DNA of 64,000 bases. Origin: Thermomicrobiales bacterium. GTDB taxonomy: Bacteria; Chloroflexota; Chloroflexia; Thermomicrobiales; UBA6265. The notes under the pieces are model-generated. The model was not told where the DNA came from. It did no database searches and saw only the letters and a list, made by a program, of their open reading frames with translations. Shown here piece after piece: positions 8,870 through 17,548 of this stretch. Location: NCBI GenBank assembly GCA_030447415.1, contig JAUJOZ010000004.1, positions 62,001 through 126,000 on the forward strand, written 5' to 3'. The position numbers were made by a program, and so were the translations under genes. Each line of letters opens with the position of its first letter. Within the stretch, counting starts at the first letter, position 1.

Positions 8870-9923
8870 TGGCCGTCCCACCCCCCGAGCGTGCCGGCGC
8901 GCTGGGCCGGCGGACGGGGAACGCCGGTGACTCTGTGGCCATTGACAGACGGGGCCGTCGTCACCACCATGGGGAGGGGCCATGAGGGAAGGGGTCTTCG
9001 GGGTGCGGGCGGCCCGGAACACCGGCCGGGTCCCCAACAACCACGAGCCCGGCCTGTGCGGGGCCGGGCTCGTGGGGGGGAGGGATGGGGCGTTGGGGGA
9101 CGCCCCGGGCCATGGGAGTTGTCCGGGTCTACGTCGCCGTCCTGAACGTGGGAGTATGGGCGCGGCGTCGGCCGAAGCTCGCAGCCAGGCGTACTGCGAC
9201 CTGCGTCATCCGCTCCACGCCGGTCACCGCCTCCCACCGAGCGCCTGCCGCCGGCGCCACGCCTCGCGCAATTCCGGACGGTCCGGTTGGCGACGAGGGC
9301 GATGGGTGACACGGCCAATGTGGGGCCGCTCAAGCGGTCGCGACCCCCAACCCGACTTCCCACTCTTCACCTGCTGTGTCCCCCGAGATCACCACGCGCC
9401 GGCCCGGTTTTCCTGATTGCGGCGTGGCGGTTCTCGTGTGGGGCGCGGTCTCCGAGTTGGCCGGAGTGGGCAAAGTGAGTACGGTGACCCCCCTGTGCGC
9501 GTGAGCGCAGTGCGGGACCGGCCCCGTTTTCGCCGCCCCGCTCACCCCGGAGGACGCGAGATGATGCCACGCGGGTCCGTTCTCCCGACACGCCCTAGCC
9601 GTCGATCGGCCCATGTCGCGTGACACAGCGGCCACGGCCCGGCGTCCTGCGCATCCCCTGAGGGACGGAGACGGGGACTCCTCACACTCAATCGGCAATC
9701 CACATACTCAGTAAAGTTCCCCATACGCCTCGACCCCCACCGTCCAGCCTGCCCGCGTCCGGCAGAGGGTGTAGAGCACATCGGGGGCATCCCTCGTCAC
9801 CACGGTCGGGGCGTAGCGTCATCGCGTCCCTGGCCGATACTCCGTGGGAGGCCGGGAGGACGTACCCGGCCGTCACCGGAGAACGCCGGCAATGACCTGG
9901 CGCACGATACGAGTGGGTACGTC
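8870..9923. other. 1-kb region without a firm gene; holds one copy of a hairpin element
   Basis: The only structured part is the element at 9042-9140. A short frame beginning ATG at 9112 (MGVVRVYVAVLNVG...) is discussed as a finding. Elsewhere there is no frame with both a ribosome site and codon bias. Confidence 0.4.
9042..9140 (+). repeat. dispersed hairpin element, copy A
   Basis: It begins with a 13-bp perfect stem (CACGAGCCCGGCC with complement, loop TGTGCGG), then a G-rich tract with ggggcg/cgcccc complementarity, and ends in GGGAGTTGTCCGGGTCTACG TCGCC. A diverged copy in inverse orientation lies at 11973-12070. The hairpin may also terminate the Hint protein gene 170 bp upstream. Confidence 0.75.
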
Positions 9924-10562
9924 ATGTTCAACGTCTGCCCGGCCTGCGGCGAATATGCCGTCGAGAAAGCGATCGATCCAAGCGGTCCGTTCGCCGTCTG
10001 CCCCTGTTGCGGCCACCGGCACCGCTTCGCCCAACGACCGCTCTTCCTCATCACCGGCGCGAGCGGAGCGGGCAAGACGACGGTCGGCCTGCGGCTCGTC
10101 GAGCTCCTGACGGAGTGCGTTGTTCTGGAAAGCGACATCCTCTGGCGTGCCGAATTCGACACGCCCGACGACGACTATCTCGCCTACCGCGACCTGTGGC
10201 TGCGCGTGGCTAAGAACATCGGGCAGGCCGGCCGGCCGGTCGTGCTCTGCGGCACCGCCGTGCCCGCGCAGTTCGAGGCGTGCCCGGAACGGCGGTACTT
10301 CATCGCGCTGCACTACTTAGCGCTGGTCTGCGACGAGCGCGTCTTGCGGGAGCGGTTGCGGACCCGCCCGGCGTGGCGCCAATCGAGCGGGGAGGAGTTC
10401 GTCGAGCGGATGGCCCGGTTCAATCGGTGGCTCCAAGACCACGCGGGGCAGACGGAGCCGCCGATGACGCTCCTCGACACCTCGGACCTGAGCGTCGAGG
10501 ACACCGTCGATCGGGTGGCGAGCTGGGTTCGGGACCGGCTCGCGCCCGCGGTCGGTGACTGA
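9924..10562 (+). CDS. zinc-ribbon P-loop kinase-like protein
   Basis: The 212-residue protein opens with a four-cysteine zinc ribbon (CPACGEY at residue 5 and CPCCGHRH at residue ~27) and continues with a P-loop NTPase domain: Walker A GASGAGKT at ~46-53, an acidic ESDILWR segment, and a lid-like region rich in arginine (RERLRTRPAWRQ). This resembles AAA-type nucleoside or small-molecule kinases such as gluconate/shikimate kinase relatives, so phosphorylation of a small substrate is plausible but unproven. The ATG at 9924 is used because the zinc ribbon begins at once; its ribosome site is weak. It is isolated within a gene-poor stretch. Confidence 0.7.
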   Translation: MFNVCPACGEYAVEKAIDPSGPFAVCPCCGHRHRFAQRPLFLITGASGAGKTTVGLRLVELLTECVVLESDILWRAEFDTPDDDYLAYRDLWLRVAKNIGQAGRPVVLCGTAVPAQFEACPERRYFIALHYLALVCDERVLRERLRTRPAWRQSSGEEFVERMARFNRWLQDHAGQTEPPMTLLDTSDLSVEDTVDRVASWVRDRLAPAVGD

Positions 10563-10689
10563 TGCGACCACGCCACGTCCTGGTCGTCTTGGCCCAACGA
10601 GTGGGGTTCGACCCAGGGGCGGCCAACGAGGCGGGGCGAACGAAGCAGGGGCAAGGGGCCGGGGAGACTCCACAACGAGCGGCGTACGG

Positions 10690-11470
10690 GGCTGCACGTT
10701 GCCGACCAACCAAGAGAGATCGTGGAGCTCGGCACTGGAGCGTGGCCGGGTCGGCGAGGACCGGGCCGTGGACGAGGGCGAGCACCTCGGACGCGAAGTG
10801 CTGGCGGTGGGCGGTGTCCGTCACCACGAGGTGGCGGCGTCGCTCGTCAACCTTGAGGGTTGAGGGCGGTGGGGGGCGCATGCCGACCGCCGCCGCTTCG
10901 CCCGCCACGACTCGGACAGGGTCCACAGCTCCTCCGCTCCGGGTCCATACCGTGGAGCATCTCCTTGGTCCTGGTCCATGGTCTGTTCCTCAATAACGCG
11001 CGTCCGGGCCGGCTCCAGCACGAAGGGCTTCTGTCCGGGCACGGCAGCGGCGAGGCCGGCGCACCAGACATCGGCGTCGAGCCGGACCTTGCGGTGTCTC
11101 GGCGGATGCGTCGTCACGTAGCCCGACGGTCGTCTCGATGGAGCGGAACGCGTGGCCGGTGATCACCGCGGTGAGGGTGTTACGTCCCGACGGCGTCTCC
11201 TCGTCGTCCTCGCGCCGGACGCGAGCCACCCAGCCGTCCTCCGTGCTCCAGTTGCCAACGGTGTCTTGCGAGTTTCCCGTCGGCTCAGCGGTGTTTCGAA
11301 GCGAGCGATCGGCGGTGATCCGTCAGGTGTCCGAGGTCGCCTCGCGCGCGGCTGCCGTGTAGGGGTTCGCGTGGAAGTTGGGCAGTGGGAGGGGCTCAGG
11401 AACCATCGGTAGGCCGCCTCGGTGGTTTCGCGATCCGGCCACGCGTCGAAACAACTGGTCTGGATCACGC
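10690..11470 (-). pseudogene. decayed protein-coding gene (frameshifts and a stop), family unknown
   Basis: On the minus strand, stretches with strong coding-type GC at third positions alternate between two frames. From 11465 a frame reads VIQTSCFDAWPDRETTEAAYRWFLS; around 11230-11110 another reads GRNTLTAVITGHAFRSIETTV; at 11090-10880 the first resumes with KVRLDADVWCAGLAAAVPG, FVLEPARTRVIEEQ and AEELWTLSESW; at 10860-10700 the other frame gives RRHLVVTDTAHRQHFASEV. A stop at about 11323 and at least three frame changes interrupt them. The pieces read as one ~250-residue protein that has decayed. I do not recognise the family. Confidence 0.4.
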
Positions 11471-11589
11471 TCGCCGCGCGGTGGCGTGACGGTTCCGTGA
11501 CGCCTCGGCCATACGCTGGTGACGCTCCCCCCGTAGCCTGAGTCGTGACCGGAGGTGCTCCGGCCCCACGTCCACCAGCGAGGCCCCCG

Positions 11590-11739
11590 ATGACGCTCTT
11601 CCGACGCCGCCCAACCCCCGCCCCGCCGAGCGCCCTCGACGCCACCGACGCCGAGTTGGCCCGCCTCAACGTCCCGGCCCTGGATGTCGACCGCGCCCGT
11701 CTGGTGGCGCTGACGCTGCTGTACGGCACTCACCGCTGA
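11590..11739 (+). CDS. small protein of unknown function
   Basis: A 49-residue frame (MTLFRRRPTPAPPSALDATD...) with a well-behaved C-terminal segment LARLNVPALDVDRARLVAL. A weak GCGAGG site lies 6 bases upstream of the ATG. It is followed 35 bp later by another small gene, with which it may be co-transcribed. The function is unknown. Confidence 0.4.
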   Translation: MTLFRRRPTPAPPSALDATDAELARLNVPALDVDRARLVALTLLYGTHR

Positions 11740-11774
11740 GCGCCGCCGGCTCCAGCCACTGAGGAGCCACTGCC

Positions 11775-11942
11775 ATGGACGCCATCGCTCCCGACACCGT
11801 CGTCCTCGCCCTGGCCGTCGCCCTCGCCCTCCTCGGCCTGAGCACGCCGTCCCGCGCCGACGCCGCAGCCGACGAGTTGGACCGATGGTCGCCCACGGCA
11901 GACCGTTTGGGCGCGGAGGTCGGGCGCGCTAGCGGGCGCTGA
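11775..11942 (+). CDS. small protein with one hydrophobic helix
   Basis: A 55-residue frame with a GAGGAG site 8 bases before the ATG. Residues 8-24 (DTVVLALAVALALLGLS) form a hydrophobic helix, either a membrane anchor or a signal sequence; the rest is polar (ADELDRWSPTADRLG). A terminator-like hairpin lies 100 bp downstream within hairpin element copy B. No family was recognised. Confidence 0.45.
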   Translation: MDAIAPDTVVLALAVALALLGLSTPSRADAAADELDRWSPTADRLGAEVGRASGR

Positions 11943-12479
11943 TGCCGCCGTGCCGCCCATGCATCCAGCATCCGTGGGCGACGTAGATCCGAACGACTCC
12001 CAAGTCTTGGGGCGCTCCCCTAGCCCCCACCCTTCCCCTTACGAGCCCGGCCTCGCCAGCCCGGGCTCGTCGGTTTAAGGCGACGCGGTGACGACCATAG
12101 AGGCGCCCCGCCCCGGCTACGGGGCGGAAGCCGCGAACCCGAGGGTGGCACGGCACCCCGTCAGGCGTAGGGGTTCCCCACCGACATCCTTCACCAGGGC
12201 ATCAGCCCGCAGCCTCGCATCGTGGCATCCACCTCACTGGGGTCACGGCGATGGCGATGGCTGGGCAACTTGGCGAGCAGCTCAGGGCACTTCGGGGCCC
12301 CACGGCAGAGGTCTCCGCCGGCGTCCGCGAAACGTCGGCGCGACGCCCGCGCAAGAAACCCCGCGGGGTGGCGCCGGATTTGGCCGGGGAGCGGGGTTCG
12401 TGCTATATCACGGCGCAGGTCGGCGCGCCGGCTCGACCGGCACGTGGGCACGGTGGTTGGCACACCCCCGGGGGCATCG
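11943..12479. other. intergenic region with element copy B, upstream of the flippase gene
   Basis: It holds the inverse copy of the hairpin element (11973-12070) and a small CCGCCCC/GGGGCGG stem near 12107-12126. A GAGGGTGGCACGGCA segment near 12140 looks faintly like a T-box end but lacks the conserved pairing and an aminoacylation gene. No gene was seen. Confidence 0.35.
11973..12070 (-). repeat. dispersed hairpin element, copy B (inverse of copy A)
   Basis: Read on the minus strand it begins ACGAGCCCGGGCTGGCGAGG, forms a 10-bp perfect stem (ACGAGCCCGG/CCGGGCTCGT, 12041-12070), and continues with a G-rich tract, ggagcgcccc, and GGGAGTCGTTCGGATCTACG TCGCC. It aligns along its length with copy A (9042-9140). 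The stem can also serve as a terminator for the plus-strand small gene ending at 11942. Confidence 0.75.
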
Positions 12480-13613
12480 TTGGCGAAGCCAAGAGCGGAC
12501 AATCCGGTTGCCGGACCGACCGGACGGGGTGACGTCTGGGTCGTCGAGTCACCGACCGGCGCCGCCGATGACGACGCCACGTCAACGTCGATCGCGGGGC
12601 GGTTGGGGCCGCGGATGGTGGCCGGCGTCGTGCTCGCCGTGGCGGTCGTTTCGGCTCTGGCGCTGTTCGCCGACGCGCGGGAGCTGGGAGCGGCGCTCCG
12701 GGACTTCCCGTGGTGGCTGGCCGGGCCGGTGCTGGCGCTGACGCTGTTCAACTACGCGCTGCGCTTTATCAAGTGGCACATTTACCTCCGTCAGGTCGGG
12801 GTGCGATCCCTCCCCACCGGGACGAGCGCACTCATCTTCCTCGCCGGGTTCAGCATGTCGCTGACACCGGGCAAGGTGGGCGAGTTGATCAAGGGGGTCT
12901 ATCTGCGTCGCCTGACCGGAACGCCGATCAGCCGGGCGGGAGCAGTGATCGCGGCCGAGCGGATCACCGACGGGCTGGCGATGCTGGCGCTGGCCGGGAT
13001 CGGGCTGACCCAGTTCGCCTACGGTCGGACCCTCCTGGCCGTCGCCGCTGTGGCGGCCGTGGCCGTGGTCGTGGTCCTCCAGCGCCCGCGGCTATTCGGC
13101 GGGATCCTCGCTCGGCTGGAAGGGCGACCGCTCGTCGGCCGGGGGGTGCGGCACGCGGCTGGCTTCCTCGACGCGTCGAACGCGCTCTACCGACCGCGCC
13201 TGCTGCTGGGGGCGGTCGCGATCGGGGTCGTGTCCTGGGCCGGGGAGTGCCTGGCGTTCTTCCTCATCCTGGACGGGCTGGGCCTGCCGGCATCGTGGCA
13301 TCTGCTGCTGGTGGCGACCTTCGTCCTATCGGCGTCGTCGATCTTTGGGGCGCTGTCGATGCTGCCCGGCGGGCTGGGTGTGGCCGAGGCGAGCGTGACC
13401 GGGATGCTGCTGGTGCTGCTCGCGGACGAGGCCATCTCCCGAGGCACGGCGGTGGCGGCGACGCTGCTGGTCCGCTTCGCGACGCTCTGGTTCGCGGTGA
13501 TCCTCGGGGCGCTGGCCCTGGTCGCGCTGCAGCGCCTGGTGGCGGCGGGCGAGCAACGGCAATTGGTACCGAGCACGGGCAACAACCGGGAAAAGGTGGG
13601 CGAGGCAACGTGA
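12480..13613 (+). CDS. flippase-like integral membrane protein (LPG synthase TM region/UPF0104 family)
   Basis: The conserved part starts at the ATG at 12615 and is about 332 residues long, with seven or eight hydrophobic helices. It shows the family's TNYALRFIKWHIYLR-like segment (here FNYALRFIKWHIYLR), SLTPGKVGELIKGVYLRR, and the C-terminal SSIFGALSMLPGGLGVAEAS motif. Members of this family (relatives of the MprF flippase domain and AglD) are thought to move lipid-linked substrates or to help decorate membrane lipids. The start is uncertain: TTG at 12480 is given, ATG at 12615 is the conservative alternative. The stop overlaps the next gene's GTG by four bases, so the two are translationally coupled and a shared glycolipid or polysaccharide role is likely. 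Confidence 0.82.
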   Translation: MAKPRADNPVAGPTGRGDVWVVESPTGAADDDATSTSIAGRLGPRMVAGVVLAVAVVSALALFADARELGAALRDFPWWLAGPVLALTLFNYALRFIKWHIYLRQVGVRSLPTGTSALIFLAGFSMSLTPGKVGELIKGVYLRRLTGTPISRAGAVIAAERITDGLAMLALAGIGLTQFAYGRTLLAVAAVAAVAVVVVLQRPRLFGGILARLEGRPLVGRGVRHAAGFLDASNALYRPRLLLGAVAIGVVSWAGECLAFFLILDGLGLPASWHLLLVATFVLSASSIFGALSMLPGGLGVAEASVTGMLLVLLADEAISRGTAVAATLLVRFATLWFAVILGALALVALQRLVAAGEQRQLVPSTGNNREKVGEAT

Positions 13614-14698
13614 CCGAGACAGGGACCATCACACAGACACAGGAACAACCGGAGCGGCGGCGGGCGAAGGTGCTCGTGACCGGGGGCGCCGGCTTCCTCG
13701 GGATCAACCTGATCCGTTACCTGGACGCGAAGGGGTACCGGCTCGCCTCGCTCGACCTGGTCGAGTTTGCCTACCCGGAGCGGGGCCGGGTCGAGGTGAT
13801 CATGGGCGACATCCGGGACGAGGCCGCGGTCGAGCTGGCGATGCAGGGTGTCGACGCCGTGGTCCACGCCGCCGCGGCGCTGCCCCTCTACCCACCGCAC
13901 GAGATCTACACCACCGACGTCGAGGGGACGCGGATGGTGCTGGAGGTGGCCCGCCAGCACGGGGTCGAGCGGGTCGTGCACATCTCGTCGACGGCGGTCT
14001 ACGGCATTCCCGATCACCACCCCCTGGTCGAGACCGACCGCCTGCAAGGCGTAGGACCGTACGGCCAGGCGAAGATCCAGGCCGAGATGATCGCGCTGGA
14101 GTACCGGGCCAAGGGGATGGTCGTGCCGATCATCCGGCCGAAGTCGTTCGTCGGGCCGGAGCGGCTCGGCGTCTTCACCGTCCTGTACGACTGGGCGCTC
14201 GACGGTCGGAACTTCCCGCTGATCGGCAACGGCCGCAACCGCTACCAACTGCTCGACGTCGAGGATCTGTGCGAGGCGATCTGGCTCTGCCTGACGCTAC
14301 CGGCAGACCGGGCGAACGACACGTTCAACGTCGGGGCGGCCGAGTTCGCGACGATGCGCGAGGACTACCAGGCGGTGCTCGACGCGGCGGGGCACGGCAA
14401 ACGGGTGGTGCCGTTCCCGGCGGCACCGGCGATCTGGGGGTTGCGACTCTTGGAGGCGCTGCGGGTGTCGCCGCTCTATAAATGGGTCTATGAGACCGCC
14501 GCCAAAGACTCATTCGTCTCGATCGACAAGGCACGCCAGCAGTTGGGTTGGCAGCCGAAGCACTCGAACCGGGACGCCCTGCTCCGCAACTTCGCCTGGT
14601 ACCGGGCGAACCGCGAGCGCTTCGCCGCGGAAACCGGGATCAGTCACCGCGTGCCATGGAAGCAAGGGGCGTTGGGGCTGCTGAAGCGGGCGTTCTAG
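13610..14698 (+). CDS. NAD-dependent epimerase/dehydratase (extended SDR)
   Basis: A 362-residue extended short-chain dehydrogenase with a GGAGFLG Rossmann motif near residue 25, a HISSTAVYG strand with the catalytic serine, and a YGQAK (YxxxK) active site. The C-terminal substrate domain contains the RPKSFVGPERLGVF and LLDVEDLCEAI segments seen in sugar-nucleotide epimerases and sterol/steroid-type relatives. It probably epimerises or dehydrates an NDP-sugar or a lipid-linked sugar. The GTG start overlaps the upstream flippase stop (GTGA), and GAGGCAAC upstream is the only site. Residues 1-20 (TQTQEQPERRR) are a disordered leader before the first strand. Confidence 0.85.
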   Translation: MTETGTITQTQEQPERRRAKVLVTGGAGFLGINLIRYLDAKGYRLASLDLVEFAYPERGRVEVIMGDIRDEAAVELAMQGVDAVVHAAAALPLYPPHEIYTTDVEGTRMVLEVARQHGVERVVHISSTAVYGIPDHHPLVETDRLQGVGPYGQAKIQAEMIALEYRAKGMVVPIIRPKSFVGPERLGVFTVLYDWALDGRNFPLIGNGRNRYQLLDVEDLCEAIWLCLTLPADRANDTFNVGAAEFATMREDYQAVLDAAGHGKRVVPFPAAPAIWGLRLLEALRVSPLYKWVYETAAKDSFVSIDKARQQLGWQPKHSNRDALLRNFAWYRANRERFAAETGISHRVPWKQGALGLLKRAF

Positions 14699-14760
14699 CC
14701 GGCCGCTGCCGACGACCGGTCCCACCCACACCACACCCGGTCCACCTCCCGGCGGAGCAA

Positions 14761-15291
14761 TCAAACAGGCCCCGGCTGGTTCAGACCGACCGGAGGCACG
14801 CTCCCGTCGAGCATCGCCTGGATCTCGGCGGCGGCCTCGTCACGCGCCTTGTCGGAGAGCGCATCGAGGTGTCGGTCAAGCGCCCAATCGAGAGCCCGGG
14901 AGAACGGGGGCGGCGCGAGGTGCTCGGGCGGCGTCGCCTCTAAGCCGAGGACCGGCGCCACGCTGCCGAGTCGGACCTGCAGCGTGTAGTGGCGGATCCC
15001 GGCCTCCGCCCAGGCGATGTACGCGGTGACCGCGGCGGCCGGGTCCTGGACGGCCGCGGTGGCGAAGTGGTCGCGCGCTTCCTGGACGGCGCGCTCGGCC
15101 GCCGCGAGGTCGGCGTCGTAGGCGTCGACCACTCCCTGAGCCCAAGCATGCCGCTTGGCTGCCTGCTCCTGGTACGCGCGCTGGAGCGCCGCCTCGGCCT
15201 GAGCCGCCGCCGCCGCCGCCCGCCGCGCCGCGGCGTCGGCTTCCGCTTGCGCCTGTTGCGCTTCGGTTCGCAGGCGTTCCACGTCACTCAT
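14761..15291 (-). CDS. coiled-coil protein of unknown function
   Basis: A 176-residue protein. Residues 1-80 are almost entirely Ala/Glu/Gln/Arg heptads (MSDVERLRTEAQQAQAEADAA...), a strong coiled-coil prediction, followed by a more globular stretch with AYIAWAEAGIRHYTLQVRLG and a helical end EAAAEIQAMLDGS. There is no signal peptide or membrane helix. AGGAGG lies 8 bases before the ATG, fixing the start. It ends convergently with the epimerase gene. The function is unknown; a structural or scaffolding role is only a guess. Confidence 0.65.
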   Translation of the reverse strand: MSDVERLRTEAQQAQAEADAAARRAAAAAAQAEAALQRAYQEQAAKRHAWAQGVVDAYDADLAAAERAVQEARDHFATAAVQDPAAAVTAYIAWAEAGIRHYTLQVRLGSVAPVLGLEATPPEHLAPPPFSRALDWALDRHLDALSDKARDEAAAEIQAMLDGSVPPVGLNQPGPV

Positions 15292-15616
15292 GGCTCGACC
15301 TCCTGTCACCTGGCTCTTGGGAACGCCCGATGGCGTCGTCGCCTGCCTCAACGCACCAGCCCTGCCACGCCCCACGACCTCCAGGCTTGGCGACCGGTCA
15401 TTCCCCGGCGGGGCGGTCGGTCGCGCCGACGGATCCTCTTCTCCGCGGCCGACAGCGGATTCGCCCGTGATTACCCCCTCGGCGTGGTCCTCGGTCGGGG
15501 AACGTGGTACCCATCTTGCCCTAGTCTCAGCGGACCCCCGAGGTCCGCGGCGCCGTGGTCACCACGGGACCGGCGTGCGTGCCGACCCGCCGATTCACCA
15601 GAGGAAGGAAGACGCC

Positions 15617-15913
15617 GTGGCCACGACCGGACCGGACGGGCCCGAGACACGCGAGCAAGGCGCGCCGTCAAGGCGACCATTCACGGGGCGCGGAAGCCGC
15701 ATCCTGAGACCTGGGGCGCCAGCGCCGGAAGACCCGGCCGGCGGGGTAGGGACGGAGGGGCTGCCCGGGCGCCTGGGGCCGTTGTTCGGGCCAAGGAGCT
15801 ACGCTGGTGGCCGTTTTCAGGTTTACGGCTGCTCGCCCGGGTGCCTCGTCGTCTCGCTGGTTGCCTCGCTGATCCTCACCCTCCTCCTCAACCTGCTGAT
15901 CGGGCTCTTCTAA
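15617..15913 (+). CDS. small membrane protein with a C-terminal anchor
   Basis: A 98-residue protein from a GTG preceded by GAGGAAGGAAG. The first 65 residues are Pro/Gly/Arg-rich and probably disordered. The segment RFQVYGCSPGCLVVSLVASL followed by ILTLLLNLLIGLF is a single C-terminal hydrophobic helix with two cysteines at its border. The product resembles the short tail-anchored proteins common in this lineage. No function is known. Confidence 0.6.
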   Translation: MATTGPDGPETREQGAPSRRPFTGRGSRILRPGAPAPEDPAGGVGTEGLPGRLGPLFGPRSYAGGRFQVYGCSPGCLVVSLVASLILTLLLNLLIGLF

Positions 15914-16431
15914 CCACCCGCAGGCGGGGTCGTCCGTACCACCCGGCTCCACCGCTAGGTCCGAACGAGGATCGCTCGCGCTCCGCCCTCGGTCGCGTAT
16001 CCCCTGCCTCAGGATAACGCCCTCACGTGGTACCGCCGGGGACCCACTCGGACCCCGACCGGCGTAGTCGCGCCACCCAGAGGAGGTCATCGAGCCGGTC
16101 GGCAGCCGACCGATCCGTCCGTCGATGCGCGGGGGCTGCGCATGGAGATCGTGTATTAGGGAGTGCCGGGTAATCGCGGAGCATTTCCGCCATTGATTGA
16201 CTCTGTCATTTGTATACTACCCCCCCATGAGCTTCACTCTCATCACCGCCTGAACCAGAGAATGTGTACGGACGCAGTGCAGCGAGAACCTCGTGCATCT
16301 CGGTGGTTATCCGTGTCCCTACCGGCATCTTTCCTAGTCTGTGATGGTCAGCGGACCGGTCTCGGTGCATTGACGATCTCCATGTAGGTTTGGTGCGTCG
16401 GTCGCGTATTCACGGGAGACCGAGTCGGGAT
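15914..16431. other. intergenic region with a less GC-rich stretch before the restriction-type gene
   Basis: About 520 bp. From ~16150 to 16431 the sequence is clearly more AT-rich than the neighbourhood, including TTGATTGACT and TGTATACT near 16193-16218. The spacing between these is too short for a standard promoter, so a promoter is only possible. The composition suggests the left border of acquired DNA. Confidence 0.4.
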
Positions 16432-17523
16432 ATGAGCGATTTGAACGAAGTCTTGGACCAAATCCGTCAGCGAATCATCCGCTATCGCGATCAGGCTATC
16501 GGGGAACAGAACACCAAGTCGATCCTGATCGACCCATTGCTCCGCGCCTTGGGCTGCGACGTGGAGGACTTCGAGGAGGTCCAACGCGAGTACAAGCCCA
16601 AATCGGTGGACAACCCGGTGGACTTTGCGCTCTTCATCCTCCGCACGCCACGGCTCTTCGTCGAGGCAAAGGCCCTCGGCGGCAACCTCGGCGACCGGAA
16701 GTGGGCCAATCAAATCATGGGGTACGCAACAGTCACCGGCGTGGAGTGGGTGGTGCTGACCGACGGCGACGAGTACCGGGTTTACAATGCTCACGCCCCC
16801 GTGCCAATAGAAGACAAGCTGTTCCGTACCGCGCGGATCACCGACGACGCGTCCCGGGCGGCGGAAACACTAGAACTGCTCTCGAAAGCTCAGGTACGGG
16901 AAAACCTCATCGAGGTCCTGTGGCAGTCTTACTTTGTGGATCGTCAAATCCGGGCGACGATCGGAGATCTATTCGGCCCCGATCCCGACCCGGCGTTCGT
17001 CCGGTTCGTGCGGAACCGACTGCCCAAGCTCTCCCCCGCCGAGGTGCGGGCCGGGCTCACCCGCCTCCGCGTCCGTCTGGACTTCCCGGCGGTGCCTGCG
17101 GCCGTGCCCTCGCCCCCGTCCCCTCCGGATGAGGAACCGGACCAGCGGCGGCGCGAGTCACACGACGAGCCAGCATCGGCGTGGGGGGCAGGGACCCCAT
17201 GGCGCATCGTGACACTTCAGGACTTGATCGGAGTCGGCCTGGTGCAACTTCCGTTGGAGCTTCAGAAGACGTACAAGGGCCACAGCCTCGTTGGCCGCAT
17301 TACGGCGGACGGGAGGGTGTCATGGCAAGGGAGAGAGTACGACTCGCTTTCCACGGCTGCCGGGGCTGCCCGCGCCTCGATTATCGGGAGTCGACCGGGC
17401 CGGAAGTATCCGCAGACCAACGGTTGGACGTTCTGGGAGTTCGTGGATGCGGACGGCCAGCGAAAGCCGTTGGACGTCCTTCGACAGCGCTATCACAGTC
17501 ACGGCAACGCCACCAATTCGTGA
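16432..17523 (+). CDS. HSDR_N-type nuclease with RAMA domain (solitary restriction-like protein)
   Basis: A 363-residue protein. Residues ~10-160 match the N-terminal nuclease domain of type I restriction R subunits: NTKSILIDPLLRALGCDV, then the PD-(D/E)XK core with D64 (PVDFALF), E78 and K80 (FVEAKAL). A disordered Pro/Arg linker follows (~215-250), then a RAMA-type domain (~258-350) with LIGVGLVQLPLELQKTYKG, GRVSWQGREYDSLSTAAGAA and NGWTFWEF, a fold tied to restriction and modified-DNA recognition. No helicase motor, methylase or specificity subunit is adjacent. The gene is less GC-rich than its neighbours, consistent with horizontal transfer. A DNA-targeting defence role is inferred. Confidence 0.8.
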   Translation: MSDLNEVLDQIRQRIIRYRDQAIGEQNTKSILIDPLLRALGCDVEDFEEVQREYKPKSVDNPVDFALFILRTPRLFVEAKALGGNLGDRKWANQIMGYATVTGVEWVVLTDGDEYRVYNAHAPVPIEDKLFRTARITDDASRAAETLELLSKAQVRENLIEVLWQSYFVDRQIRATIGDLFGPDPDPAFVRFVRNRLPKLSPAEVRAGLTRLRVRLDFPAVPAAVPSPPSPPDEEPDQRRRESHDEPASAWGAGTPWRIVTLQDLIGVGLVQLPLELQKTYKGHSLVGRITADGRVSWQGREYDSLSTAAGAARASIIGSRPGRKYPQTNGWTFWEFVDADGQRKPLDVLRQRYHSHGNATNS

Positions 17524-17548
17524 CCTGGGAACTATCGACGGCGCCGAC

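Noticed and set aside
12140-12185. GAGGGTGGCACGGCA resembling the end of a T-box riboswitch
   Set aside because: The conserved AGGGTGGNACCGCG is not matched, no specifier hairpin is visible, and the next gene is not an aminoacyl-tRNA synthetase or amino-acid gene.
16193-16218. TTGATT/TTGACT with TATACT as a promoter
   Set aside because: The spacers are 10-14 bases, too short for a standard housekeeping promoter.
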